DNA of 64,000 nucleotides, from assembly GCF_042242105.1 (NCBI RefSeq), contig NC_092026.1:22408691-22472690 (forward strand). The letters are read 5' to 3'. The DNA is from Pempheris klunzingeri. Its lineage: Eukaryota > Chordata > Actinopteri > Acropomatiformes > Pempheridae. The notes under the pieces were generated by a model. It did no database searches, was not told where the DNA came from, and worked only from the letters and a program-made list of their open reading frames with translations. Position 1 is the stretch's first letter; each line of letters opens with the position of its first letter. Of the stretch, positions 24,295 through 35,753 are shown piece by piece. The position numbers and the translations under genes were made by a program.

Positions 24295-27066
24295 CTGAGA
24301 AGGAGAAGAGAATCAGATTGGGATGCAACTGTAATGTCTGACAAGATGCTTGAAATGCATCTTACTGCTGTCAGTATAAAGTCTAAATCATGCAATTGTA
24401 CAATTTAAATTTAGCTGCATGTCTGTACTTACATGATTTCCCTTTTATGGTCTTCTTACTCCTTTCTGTGTTGATGACATTATTTCTGCTGTTCAAATAC
24501 ATGATTTCAGTTCCAGACACCAGGAGGTACTTTTTAGAAAACGAGAAGTTGGTGTATTACCAAGCAAGCAAAACTCCACGGAGCAAATACTGAAGAAAAA
24601 AAGTGATCGGAAATGATGTGAGCAGCATGACGTGAATTCAAAACCATCTGCATGCATCGGGAAAAATGCTCCTAATGTGATGTTTCTCAGACAGCCAACA
24701 GCCCGTCCAGATGCTGTTCCAGTACCGCTGCTCTGCTGTCTCCCTACGCTGTAGTATTGTCTCCTGGTGTATAATCCACAACTGCCGCAAGATGCCCTGT
24801 AATCCCAGTTGTTGGACTCCTCCCATGCAGACAGACAATAGACAAGCTTTACAGAGGCTACTTTAAACCCTGGACAGAACATATCGCCTGATGCAGGTGC
24901 TTGAACAGGACATTGATGGGATTATGTCTACAGTGTGCTCTGTATGAACTGTCACTATCACTACTGTTAGGGTCAAGGTTATTGAGGTCAAAGTGGTTCA
25001 GTGGTGTGTGGTTGGAACATTTAATGAAGGCTGACTGAAAATTACTTTTTTATTATTACTACTATTATTTTGCTATGCTTTTATTATAATGCAAATTTAC
25101 TATCTGATTGTGTTTCTACTTTGTCAGAGGTGCTGTTTTGTTGAACTGGTAACAAACCTGTCGAATTCTTCCACCATATCCAAACAAAACTGCTACTTCA
25201 GCCTCACAACCTCAACCAAAAGTTAAAGCCAGCACATGGAGTCTGGCCTTCTGACTCAGCTAGTCAGTTACTCAGTGACCCAGACACTGACCATGACACC
25301 AGACTGACTGACACGGGGCCGTGGACAGCCTGTTACTCCCGTCAACCTCTGCTACCCAGACTGAACACAGGGGTTGTCTAGCAGACATCTTGCATAAGCT
25401 GCAGGGTTATGTCGCCAGTGACTCACTATAATCCAATCACTGCCTCGGTGATCATCTCATCGCTTTCATGCGATGTTGAATTAATGTTGGAAGAGAGGCT
25501 GCATTCAAACAGGTGTGTCTATCATGAAGCAGGAGGTTGTTTCATACTTTGTCAGGACAAAAAAATAAAAAAAAAAACAATATCACTGCTAGCATCTGAA
25601 AAGATTGACTCACTTTACAAGATAAAGAAGAAGTCAGTCAGTGAGTACCAAAATGTTAAATCATTGTTCAATGTAATATGTGTACTACCGATAAAGGCTA
25701 GAGAGGTAACATTTAAGCTCTCTAAAGTTAAACATGACAGACATGCTCTCTAAAACAGGCAGCTATGACAGTAGATTTATAGGCCAAACAATGCTATGGG
25801 CAGAAGATGAGGTGCAAAATCAGATTTACATCCTAAAATCATCCAAGGAAAATAAGGCCAAGGAAAATACTTTAAAAGGACGTTGGCTTTTAGATTCTTC
25901 AGTTGTGTAAAGCATAACATTTCAAGACAAAATCTTTGACCCATGTAAGTCTATTTCATATTGTACAAAATAAAACACAATGCAGTTACACATAATATAA
26001 ATAACCCCTTAAGGGCCTGAAACCTAAACCCAGTCTGGTCATCTTTATCATGTTATAGTTTTTAACAACATATAGTATCATCTACATAATTAAATCAAGT
26101 CCTCACTGAATCTGGGTTTTACCGGGATTATGACAGATTTGTTGTAATTTAATGAAAGGAACCAGCAATTGAAACTGCTGTAGGCGTCATCTTAATCAAG
26201 GTGTCTGAGTGCTGACGGCTATCTGAACGATGATCCGTTGATCCCGGGGAAAATGAGGGGATCACATCAACACTTCAAAGACGGACTAACACCTTGTTAA
26301 GATATGAATGGAGAATCAGTCAAATGCCAACAGCTGAACGTCTTTCCTGTGATTAAAAACAAGACTTTTTAGAACATGATAATATGTCTGAAAAAGGGAA
26401 AAAAGGATTCTTTCTGTTGCCGTGATTAGACGTATGATTGACAGTAAATGTGGGGTACTCTGGGCCTTTTTGGCAGTATACTATATTCTTAGTTAATGTT
26501 CCATTTTTCCTCAGGAATCGTTAAATAGAAACAGATTGGCATGTCTGAAAACATGCTACATATGTGAGAGGATGTTATTCTTATTCTTAATCTCTCCTCT
26601 TCCCTCTGAGGAGAAAAAGAAGCTGCGCTCTGTGAGGTCTGGCCATTTGGTGTCATGTTGAATAAACACAGAGGTGCTGGAGTTTTCTGCAGGGGAGGCT
26701 CAGGCCCCCACGCTGATCCTGTTTATATGTTTGGGCCAGGTTTTGTTTTAAGTCAGAGGTGCTAAACACCTTCCCCCTGAGATAAAAGATGATTAATGCC
26801 TTTGAATGAGCGACGCTTTAATGGGGCAAGGCTACTTAAGCACTTCATTAGGGTGAGCTCGGGCTGGTCGACACACTCGAGCCACTGGGCCCCTCACAGC
26901 AGAAACAGAGAAGCTGTAGAGAATTCCTTTGAAGTGGCCCCTGCTTGTAGGAACTCCATCCCACAAAGCATTCAGCATGGAAATTTGATTAGCTCTCACT
27001 TTCTGGACTCCACACCACTTTGAGAGTTTGTTTTCAGGTCACATTCGGGGCTGAAGCTTGATCCCA
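24295..27066. other. Non-coding stretch between the kinase gene and pinhead
   Basis: No coding exon was recognised. The part next to pinhead (about 26550-27066) is less AT-rich and contains two CTTTGAA words (26800-26806 and 26927-26933), which fit the TCF/LEF consensus, and GATTAA or GATTAG homeodomain-type words. It is the likely proximal regulatory region of pinhead; this is inference. Confidence 0.4.
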
Positions 27067-27074
27067 TATAAATA
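27067..27074 (+). promoter_or_regulatory. TATA box of pinhead
   Basis: TATAAATA lies 75 bases before the pinhead ATG, which predicts a transcription start near 27097 and a 5' UTR of about 45 bases. No other good TATA element is this close. Confidence 0.6.
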
Positions 27075-27141
27075 TCAGAGGCATCGTGAGCAGAGGGACA
27101 CTCGGGATCCGGCAGCTGAGGAGCAGATTCGGACAAAAGCC

Positions 27142-30100
27142 ATGGATGTACCTCGGCCATTCCTTCTCCTCCTGTGTGCCCTCCACCTGACCTGTAAGTA
27201 CCGTTTACTCTGTTCTATTCTACTGCTGCTGTGACGGGTATAGACAAAGATGTTCACTAACTGGACTCACACCAGTCTGCTCAGATATATTTGTTCACCC
27301 CTTGTGATACGACTGGAAACATGAGCCATAGAAGAGGGTGTGATGTTCACATGTATTCTTTTAAATGGTTGGGTCGATTCACTTTCTATTTAACTAAATA
27401 CTGAATTTTTCCTCATGCAAATCCAAACTGAATATTTCCAGATGAACATAGTGAGACATAATATAACGACTTTTTTTTTTTCTAGGAAAGCTATTGTTCT
27501 AAATAACCACGTCTGTTTCGGCCCAAATAAATGCAAATTAATGCTTTTCATTAATACATGACCTTGAAGAAAACTGATTCCTGCACTATTTTCTCCCATG
27601 TTTAACTTGTAAAATGTAAAATGATTTGAATCTGTTCACCTTGGAAAACACGATACATGAGGCATGAAACAATGTTTTAAATCACTCTTAAAGAAAAAGT
27701 ATGCGTCCTGTTTATTAAGTAAAATGATAATAGTGTTGACTCACTGATGTTTGTGTTATGTTTCCTAGTGACCGGGGTGTTGAGCAAACACATAGATCAC
27801 AGAAACCTGTTCACACAGAGAGTGTGCTGCAAAAGACAGAGCCACTTTGTCTACATTGGACAAGGTAAAGCGCCACATGTTCTTATATATGCTTGAATTT
27901 GCCATTAAATGCATGCCAAACTATGATTTGTTTTTTACATATAATAATAACTGTACTAATAATCCCCTCACTGTCCTCCATCCAATCAATGCTGTGTGTG
28001 TGTCTCTCCACAGACATCTCTGGCAGTCCCGTCAGTGTTGATGTGGGAATGTGCAGGTCTCACTGTGGGGGAGCGTCCAGGCCGTCACCTGAGGCAGGGC
28101 AGCAGGAATACTCCAAACATTCCTCAATGCTGGAATTTCTCAGGAGCAAAAAAGTGAGTGAAGTTTCCCCAAACGACCACAAGGGCGCGCTGTAACTTTG
28201 TGATTGTCTGTCAAGGCCGTTGTGCTGAGACTCTTGATAATGAAGTTATTACTGAGGTCAGAAAGCAAATATTATCACATAATATTATATAAAACATCAT
28301 TATAATATGAATTATACTTTTTTTTGTAAGAGAAATATTTTTTTTGTGGGCAACTCTGCATCATCCTGAACTAATCATAACCCACCTGTATCTCCAGGTA
28401 CAGTGAAGCACACAGGACCATGTTTTGACTTGTCTGAACCAAGCCATCATTTCTCCCTACTTAAAACAGATGAAGGCCCGCGGACCTGCAGCTGCAGAGA
28501 GCCCGGTGCCGCTCAGCCAGCTGCCCTCCTGCGGGATGAACCAGGTGTGTGAGCCCACCGGGATGCGTGTGGACCGGGTGCTTCTGTTCGAGGGCCCCCG
28601 GGAGGTGGAGGTCATCCAGGAGTGCCACTGTGCGATCAAGCTGAGTCAGTGCATGCGCGTCCCCGCACTGAGGACTTACTACTCCGAGACACCGTATGAG
28701 ACGGTCATCGACGTGGGAGGATGCTCCCGGTCCAAGGGCTCACCAGGTGTGTGTGTGTGTGTGTGTGTGTGTGTTCTGAAACTGTCTGTTTAAAATAGCA
28801 ACCAAAACAGGAAGAGGGCCTCAACGGCAAAGCTGATCTGAGAGCCACAACCAGGTGAAAAATGTCAGTTGTTCAGTCAAGACTGACAGGAGTTAGTCGA
28901 CTTTCAGTGGTCTTGGGACAGTTTCAACATTTCAAACCACGTTTCACTAAAGAGGGGAATAATAACTGTCACTGCCTTTGCACAATTTAGATTTTATTCC
29001 CATATATACTCAACTTAATCTTTTAGTTTTAGTGCATATTAACCTCTAACGCTGCCCAGATAGAAGGTGTCTCAGTGTTATTGTGAGGATATAACTTGAG
29101 CTACAAGTGTTTGTGGCCTCAACTCAACAATATAACAGCATATACTTGGAGGAGGCCAATAGTCAAAGCAGTCTCAGCACAATTCACCATGCTGAGAGAG
29201 TGAATGCCCCAGTTTTTACTTTTTGGCCAGTCAGGATTGTTATTTGATAATAACAGAAGGTTTTGTTGAGTGTATTTAAAGACCTGTCGGTCAGCTGCTC
29301 CCGTGTTTTACATGTCTCTTTGTTTACATTTGGATCACAGATCATAATGGAGGTGCTCCTCCTGCCTACATAAGTCTAAGTTTTCCTTTATCGATCATTC
29401 GCAGAGGGATTCTCCTGCGTCCCAACGAAGTTTGACTCAGCCTTGGTGGAAAGCCCCAACAAAGTGGACCTCATCCAGACGGTGGCGGCCTGTGAGCTGA
29501 AGGAAAGCTGCTACAGGGTCCCATTTGTGGAGTATTATTACGAAATAGTCCACCATGCAGATGGAGTCAAAGAGGAGAGGCTCAAAGTAGGTGTACACTC
29601 CAAAACACCACTAAAACGTGGGTTCTTTTTATGTCTAGCTCTAATAAATAATCAGTCTTGTTCATCCGCAAAGGACAGCGTGTGTGAATCCAACTTAATA
29701 TTTGAATCTAGCCTTTCAAAATAAGCTTAATTTCTTCTTTGATCAGCATGACATACTTACCACTGGAAGAGTGGTTCATTTGTGATGCCAGTTTCACACT
29801 TTCTTTTGTAATCAAGTTGAGAGGAAACGGGGGTCTAGCTGGGCGCCAGACAGTAATGAAGTATCTTTATTCGTCAGTGGAAGACAGCACTTAATCAAGC
29901 TAATCCCCCGGCCGGTGGCTGGCACCGTACGTCCCAGTGTGAAGGACTTCAGGATGTGTTGCATGCTTATTCATGCACAGCCTGCTGCAATACACATGAT
30001 AGACTAGCAGAGTTGAGTCCAAGCTCGACTTCATTTCAGGAAAGCGCAATTAAAACCTGATTTACACTGTTTCATTGTAGAAAATGAGGATTATGACTCA

Positions 30101-30571
30101 TTATTCTTCATTAAACTTAAATCATTCACAAAAATCCCACCTGGAGGCATTTACATTAAAGTTCATCCACAATCCCTTCAATACAACAAAGAGCAAAGTA
30201 ATTACATGTGATTTTAACATCAGACTTTATGTGATGATCAACTTCACATGTTAGTTTTATTGTTGTTTCATGCAGTTACTTTATTTTTCAAGTGAATTGC
30301 TGGACACAGTTGGTTTTCTGCGGTGCCTCAGCACCAAAGGTGTGAGCGCAGTGCAAACACAAATGGCTCCTGCAGGTGTCGAATCAAAGCAGTTAACATG
30401 CTAAACAGCAGCTGCCCCCCACCTCAACTGGGTCAATATTTGTGGCCAGCTGTGAGCTGATTGCCCTCTGTCTGTGTTGCTAATTTTCCACAGGAAATAG
30501 ATGTGGGCAGATGCTTGGGAGGCTGCACTACAGGAAACCGATGCCTTCTCAGGTAAGTATGAACACAGCTG

Positions 30572-30609
<38 letters not shown>

Positions 30610-31353
30610 CCTCTGCCTCTCTCTCATTACAATTGCCTGTGAGCTCTGACACTTTCTCCACACAGCATGTTGGCCTTTTTAGTTTAATTCCCACACCAGA
30701 TGTCCCTCTTAAACCTGGTGCTTTATCTTGAGTTTGTGGCAAAGTTTGTTGAAATCTGCTTTTTCCACACGGTTTGACAATATCGAACTGCTCCGGGACT
30801 TCAGTGAAGCTCTGTGGTGTTTTACACTGAAAGAAATATTCAAACACAAGACCTCGTGTTTTTATAGCCACACAATTTTATCAAATGCAAATATTTTATT
30901 TGTATCTTACCTTATTTTAGACACATATTACCTCAATTCAGCCATAAATTCAGACTTTGCTACAATTTAAAATCAAATTTTATGGCTTTGTACATTTACT
31001 TGAGTGTGTTTGGCCAGCATACATTCATACAATCACGTAGAGCCTCACATACTGTTACAGTGTGTGAACACACACACCACCTATATCTGTAGGCTATATG
31101 TAGAAACTGTAATTTAGGTATTTAATCGCTCCAGGTGACTGATACAGAATATGAAGTGGTGGCCTGAAGTGATTTTAATGTTCTTTCAATTTTCTGCTGC
31201 AGGAGTCCTTCTGATCCAGAAATCTGCCACTTGTGGGCCGAAGGACAGTCCAGCTCCTGTGTTCCTCAGGGCTACGAGAGCCACAGCTTCCTCAACCAGC
31301 ACGGGCAGATACGCACCGTCCTCTCCATCACTTCCTGCCTTTGCCAAAACTGA
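27142..31353 (+). CDS. pnhd: Pinhead, secreted cysteine-rich embryonic signalling protein
   Basis: Seven coding exons (27142-27193, 27769-27864, 28014-28153, 28470-28746, 29405-29586, 30494-30552, 31203-31353) join in phase to 318 residues. A signal peptide (PFLLLLCALHLTLTG, about 1-22) leads a cysteine-rich chain. The motif hydrophobic-D-V-G-x-C occurs three times, at 58-63, 176-181 and 251-256. Pairs of C-x-C or C-x(4-5)-C precede the second and third copies (ECHCAIKLSQC, ACELKESC), and the chain ends SITSCLCQN. This is a cystine-knot-like layout. Identification as pinhead rests on that architecture and on the position directly upstream of admp in the same orientation, a linkage known in ascidians and vertebrates. 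In Xenopus and zebrafish the protein is secreted and acts in mesoderm patterning. Two donors sit next to dinucleotide runs: (GT)n at exon 4 and (CA)n after exon 6. Confidence 0.85.
28747..28774. repeat. (GT)n microsatellite that forms the donor of pinhead exon 4
   Basis: Fourteen GT units begin exactly at the exon-intron border (CACCAG then GTGTGT), so the splice donor is the first unit of the repeat. Confidence 0.85.
30574..30607. repeat. (CA)n microsatellite in pinhead intron 6
   Basis: About seventeen CA units begin 21 bases after the exon 6 donor at 30552. Confidence 0.9.
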
Positions 31354-31488
31354 ACATTGCGCCACCTACTGGAAAACAACTTCCAATTCCTTCTCAGGAG
31401 ATGAAAAGCTTTAATTCATGAGTCAAGAATATGCTACCCTAAAGTATTATTGTATTATATGTAATATATGTAAAAATGATATTTTGTA

Positions 31489-31494
31489 AATAAA
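31489..31494 (+). terminator. Polyadenylation signal of pinhead
   Basis: AATAAA lies 136 bases after the pinhead stop codon and is followed by a GT-rich stretch. It marks a short 3' UTR and leaves about 1.4 kb for the admp promoter. Confidence 0.7.
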
Positions 31495-32999
31495 TTTAAT
31501 ACAACAATCTGTGATGACTTGTCGTCGAACCACTGTACAACATACTTTTCTGCAAATAAAACATTTTTGGAAAGGGATCCCAGGTACATTACTTCTAAAA
31601 AGAACAACAACTTTAAATGATACTTTAGAGGCACGGAGCCAAAAGAGTGTGCAGATTATGAGTCTATAAATATGAATACAATAAAAGGTACATAGACCCA
31701 AGGTTTTAGTTCAGAAAACAAGTTAATTGAACAGAAACGTATTGGCAGGCATAAATATATCTCAATCTTTATCACGGTCTTGACTTTCAAAGTGCCAACA
31801 TGGAGCTTTGAAGAAGCTCTGGGAAGAAGCACATGAAAAGCCAACCAACTTCGCAAATGTCCCTTTGAAAAAACACACGTGCAAGCAGTTAGTAGCTCCT
31901 TATTTTCATATCAACGTGTGAAACAACACGTTTTCTGTCGTTCTAAGAGAAGAGGTTTTATGACTTGCTTTAAGAGTGTCATGGAGGAAAAAAACTTTGA
32001 TCCCTTAAAATGTTTATTACAGTTGGGGAAACAACTTTTTTTTCGGTGTCAATCTGTCTTTTCTCGTGCGTAAAGTTCAAAGTAACCAAATGGCACAGTG
32101 AGCCATTTCGAGCAAGAATTGAGTTGCATGTGAGAAATAAATGGAAAATAATCAAGTCTTGGTTTTTGTGATGAGGATGAAAAAGAATCCATTATCTAAT
32201 GTATAGATTTTTGTATCTTCGGTGATGAAGGAGGAAGTCTAAACTCAAGTTACACTATAAGGTACATTCAGAACGAGTGAACCACTAAATTATACACAGA
32301 AAAGGGTCCTTTTATTGGGAAAAATTACCAACCACTAACTGGAGATCACGGCTAACTTTTGCTGCAAATTTGATGATTATCCAGCTGTAACTAGACAAGC
32401 AGTTATGTAAATCCTGCGACGTGTAGCCAGCGACACCCTTCTTCTTTACCGAAGTAATTGGTTTCCACCTAAGACACTGAGCCCATTGTCCTAAATTAAT
32501 GGATTCGTTTAAGCGCAGTTAACCTCCCATGGTGAGTGCACTTCCTCAAGAAATGAGCTCAAAAGTTTATTCCGTTCATGTTCTGTACATGTCTTCACTC
32601 TCTATGATCATCAGAGGAGGAAAAAATACATCCCACAGCAACTTGGTCACTCGTCGATGAGTGCCAAGCTTTTTCAAAGGCTGAATTTAGTTTATTTGAC
32701 CCTTTATTGCCAGACGTGGAGACAATGGGCTTGAACAAAATCTACAATCAGGTTCACACCTTGTTAACACCGCCATTAGTCCCCTTTACATTCGCTGATG
32801 GTTGATTTACATTTGCGACCAAATAGCATCTTTACTGCTGTTTACCAAGGCTTTTGGGGGGCACTGAAGAGTGAACGGGAGCATTTGATATAAAAAGTCG
32901 AGCTTCCAGGACCCTGCAGTCACTTCAGCTCCACGTTGCTGGGTGGTTGTGTGTAGTTGGAGGACACCGGTGCACCAGGGGTCTACTCAGCCTTCAGAG
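31495..32999 (+). promoter_or_regulatory. Intergenic interval between pinhead and admp
   Basis: This interval of about 1.5 kb has no coding exon. It holds five matches to the TCF/LEF word CTTTGWW on either strand (31786-31792, 31806-31812, 31995-32001, 32076-32082, 32673-32679) and the admp TATA box at 32889. In ascidians transcription of pinhead was reported to repress admp in cis, so this spacer is where such control would act. Its function in fish is inference. Confidence 0.4.
32889..32895 (+). promoter_or_regulatory. TATA box of admp
   Basis: TATAAAA lies 111 bases before the admp ATG, predicting a start of transcription near 32920 and a 5' UTR of roughly 80 bases. Confidence 0.7.
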
Positions 33000-34971
33000 A
33001 TGTTGGTGTTCGTGATCAGCTTTGCCGCGTTAGTGTGCACCGCCGCCGCACGGCCTTCTCTCAACTTTCTGGAGAATCATTTCACCGCCGAGAACGAGTC
33101 TGAGGAAGTCCGTTCAGCTGCCATCAAGAGGCTTCTGGAAGTTTTTGGAATGGAAGACCCTCCTGCTATCCATGGACACAAGCAGCCACCTCAGTACATG
33201 CTTGATCTGTACAACACGGTTGCTGATGTGGACGGTGTGACCAAGGACCCGTATCTTCTGGAGGGGAATACTGTGCGCAGTTTCTTTGACAAATGTAAGA
33301 TCTGATGCTTGTATGCGTGAGTCTGCTACTGGCTACTGAAATGTTGTGGCGTTTGTTCTGGTCTATAACGATCTAATTTCCATTGCAGTGCGCAGTGAAC
33401 AGGTGGAGTTCAGGTTCAATTTGTCCACAGTGGCCAGAACCGAGAAGATCCTCACTGCAGAGCTCCATCTTTTCAAGCTGCGACCTCAAGCAACACTGAC
33501 ATTCCACAGACACCACTTCTGCCAGGTATGCACCATTACTAGACTAACAGAACAATATAATGAAAGACACAGACTCCATCCAAATGCCTCCCTCCCTCCG
33601 TTGGACATTTCTGCAACCCCCCCATCTCCTCTGTTTCACTCAGGTTAGTGTTTACCAGGTGCTCCACACCAGCAAAAACAACACACAAGAGAAGAAGTTG
33701 CTGTCTTCTCGACTCATCCCGGTCCACTCTACTGGCTGGGAGGTGTTCACCATCACACAAGCAGTGAGTATCCACTTCTCTTCCAAGCCTGCATCAGTTT
33801 CTGTAGAGGAATCTTTGTGCCAGAGTTCTGTGTTTCAGTAGACTAATGTGAACTTTTTTTAATGAAGGTCCGCTCCTGGATGATAGATGAGGGCAGTAAT
33901 CTGGGGCTCCATGTGGTGGTTCGGACCCTGGGAGGAAGCCAGGTGGATATGAAACTGATCCGCTTTGCTTCAGGACGCAACCACCACCAGAGCAAACAGC
34001 CCATGCTGGTCCTCTTCACAGACGATGGCCGCCGCTCTACTACTCTGGAAAGCACAGGTGAGCCTTTGCGCCTGCTTTAATGTCATTTAATTGATCAGGT
34101 AAAGAGTTGTGGGTGTCTTTGTGATCTTACTCCTGATGAGCAGAGGTTTAGATAAGTGCTATGGGGCCCCATTCTCTTTACATCACTGTTATTTGATCCA
34201 AGGTGAGAATTTATGGGCAGCCATCAATAACTCTCTTTACATTTTATATACATTATTTTACGAGTCAGTTATCTAAAGGAAAGTCTGATGTCCAATGCTT
34301 ATTGACTACCAAAGTGACACTTTGATCACCTGGTGAGGGATTTTATGTGTTAAAGTAAAGCCAAACCCTTTTTCAGAATAAGAGCAATTTGGGAAGAAAG
34401 TGCACAACTTAAGGTCCTTAAATGGTGCTTTCACTTTAGAGGACCTGCTGTACCTCACTTCAGCCACAATGTAGTGGGGACTGCTATGAGTCATAGAACA
34501 GACTGTATGAAAAGCTTCTTTTCTAACAAATCACTGTCTTTCACAGACCCAAAAGATACCACAGCCACTTCCAGCCTGCCACAGGCCCCGATGTCAGGTC
34601 CATCCTCCCGCAGCGCCCGCTCCCTGGACTACACCGAGGAGGAAGGTGCGTCTTTGCCCTGCCAGCGTCTGCCTCTCTACGTCGACTTCGAGGAGATCGG
34701 CTGGTCGGGCTGGATCGTGTCTCCCCGGGGCTACAACGCCTACCACTGCAAAGGCTCCTGCCCCTTCCCCCTGGGGCAGAACATGAGGCCGACCAACCAC
34801 GCTACCGTCCAGTCCATCATCAACGCCTTGAAGCTGATCAAAGGCATCGAGACGCCGTGCTGCGTGCCTGACAAGCTCTTCTCCATCAATTTGCTCTACT
34901 TCGATGATGATGAGAATGTGGTGCTCAAACAGTATAATGACATGGTGGCTGGAAGCTGTGGCTGCCACTGA
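33000..34971 (+). CDS. admp: ADMP (anti-dorsalizing morphogenetic protein), BMP-class TGF-beta ligand
   Basis: Five coding exons (33000-33294, 33389-33525, 33644-33763, 33868-34057, 34547-34971) give 388 residues, usual for the family. There is a signal peptide (MLVFVISFAALVCTAAA), a TGF-beta propeptide starting with KRLLEVFGMEDPP, and a furin-type site RSAR at 269-272. The mature chain of 116 residues has all seven knot cysteines: LPCQR, YHCKGSC, PCCVP and SCGCH. Signatures DFEEIGWSGWIVSPRGYNAY and NHATVQSIINALKL, plus the ending AGSCGCH, are those I recall for ADMP and differ from BMP2/4, GDF3/Vg1 and BMP16. ADMP is expressed in the dorsal organizer and signals through BMP receptors, giving self-regulation of the dorsoventral axis. 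It lies head to tail with pinhead. The start is the first ATG in frame after the TATA box. Confidence 0.95.
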
Positions 34972-35214
34972 CGCTGATATCAACATCACTGGTATTGGGC
35001 TGCACAGATACTCATAAAAATACAATGTAAAACGGGGTTTTGGTGCATAAACAGCCTACTGCCCTTTATGAGTAATGTGAAGCCCCATATGTGGCAATGT
35101 AATATATGTAAATATCCCTAAATTCTAATATATGGCAGTAATGGAAGTGATATCCTGTGAAAGATGTAAATGTGTATATTTTATGTTTTCTGTTGTGAAT
35201 TATTACACAGTCAG

Positions 35215-35220
35215 AATAAA
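35215..35220 (+). terminator. Polyadenylation signal of admp
   Basis: AATAAA lies 244 bases after the admp stop codon, followed by a TG-containing stretch. Confidence 0.7.
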
Positions 35221-35753
35221 TTGTGTAAACAAGAGGATATAGAGTGAATTTATTTTCTAAATACTTTTCATTCAAAAATCTGACATTTAAATGTCATCTG
35301 TTATCTTGCTATAATAGTATTTCCACAAAAACAGTCACATTTAAAGAATGAAGAGACATTACCAGCCAATCGCAAACAAAACCAACCTTCAGTTTGAAAA
35401 ATTGATTTCCTTTCAGAATTTGTATTCCCTACAAAAAAATGCTCAAATTAATTAAATTATATTTACCCCAGGGGTCTTGTTAAATATTGTGGCACAATGC
35501 AGCATAATATTGATAAAAAACGATCACAAAAGACTTGAGTTCCTGCTGAGAGTGCACAAGCAAAAGTAAATGAATAATGAGACATCATCACAACAAGTCC
35601 TGTTGTTAACTCCATCATATCTTCTTACAACAGCACAAAAAAATGTGTCAATTGTCAACATTAATTGAGCTTAAATCAAGAAAATACTCTACAGTGACTG
35701 AAGAATAAGCAAGGGTGCACTGAGGTCCTGCTTCTCATTTAGAGGGTTTCACT
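35221..35753. other. Short spacer between admp and the slc1a remnant
   Basis: AT-rich sequence with no recognised gene or repeat. Confidence 0.5.

Noticed and set aside
30433-30871. Open frames rich in Thr-His or Cys-Val repeats
   Set aside because: They are translations of the (CA)n microsatellite in pinhead intron 6.
32943-32999. Longer N-terminus for admp in the same frame
   Set aside because: The upstream codon is GTG, not ATG, and the residues before MLVF are not signal-peptide-like; the ATG at 33000 gives a good signal peptide.
34594-35025. 143-residue open frame on the minus strand
   Set aside because: Antisense shadow of the admp mature-domain exon.
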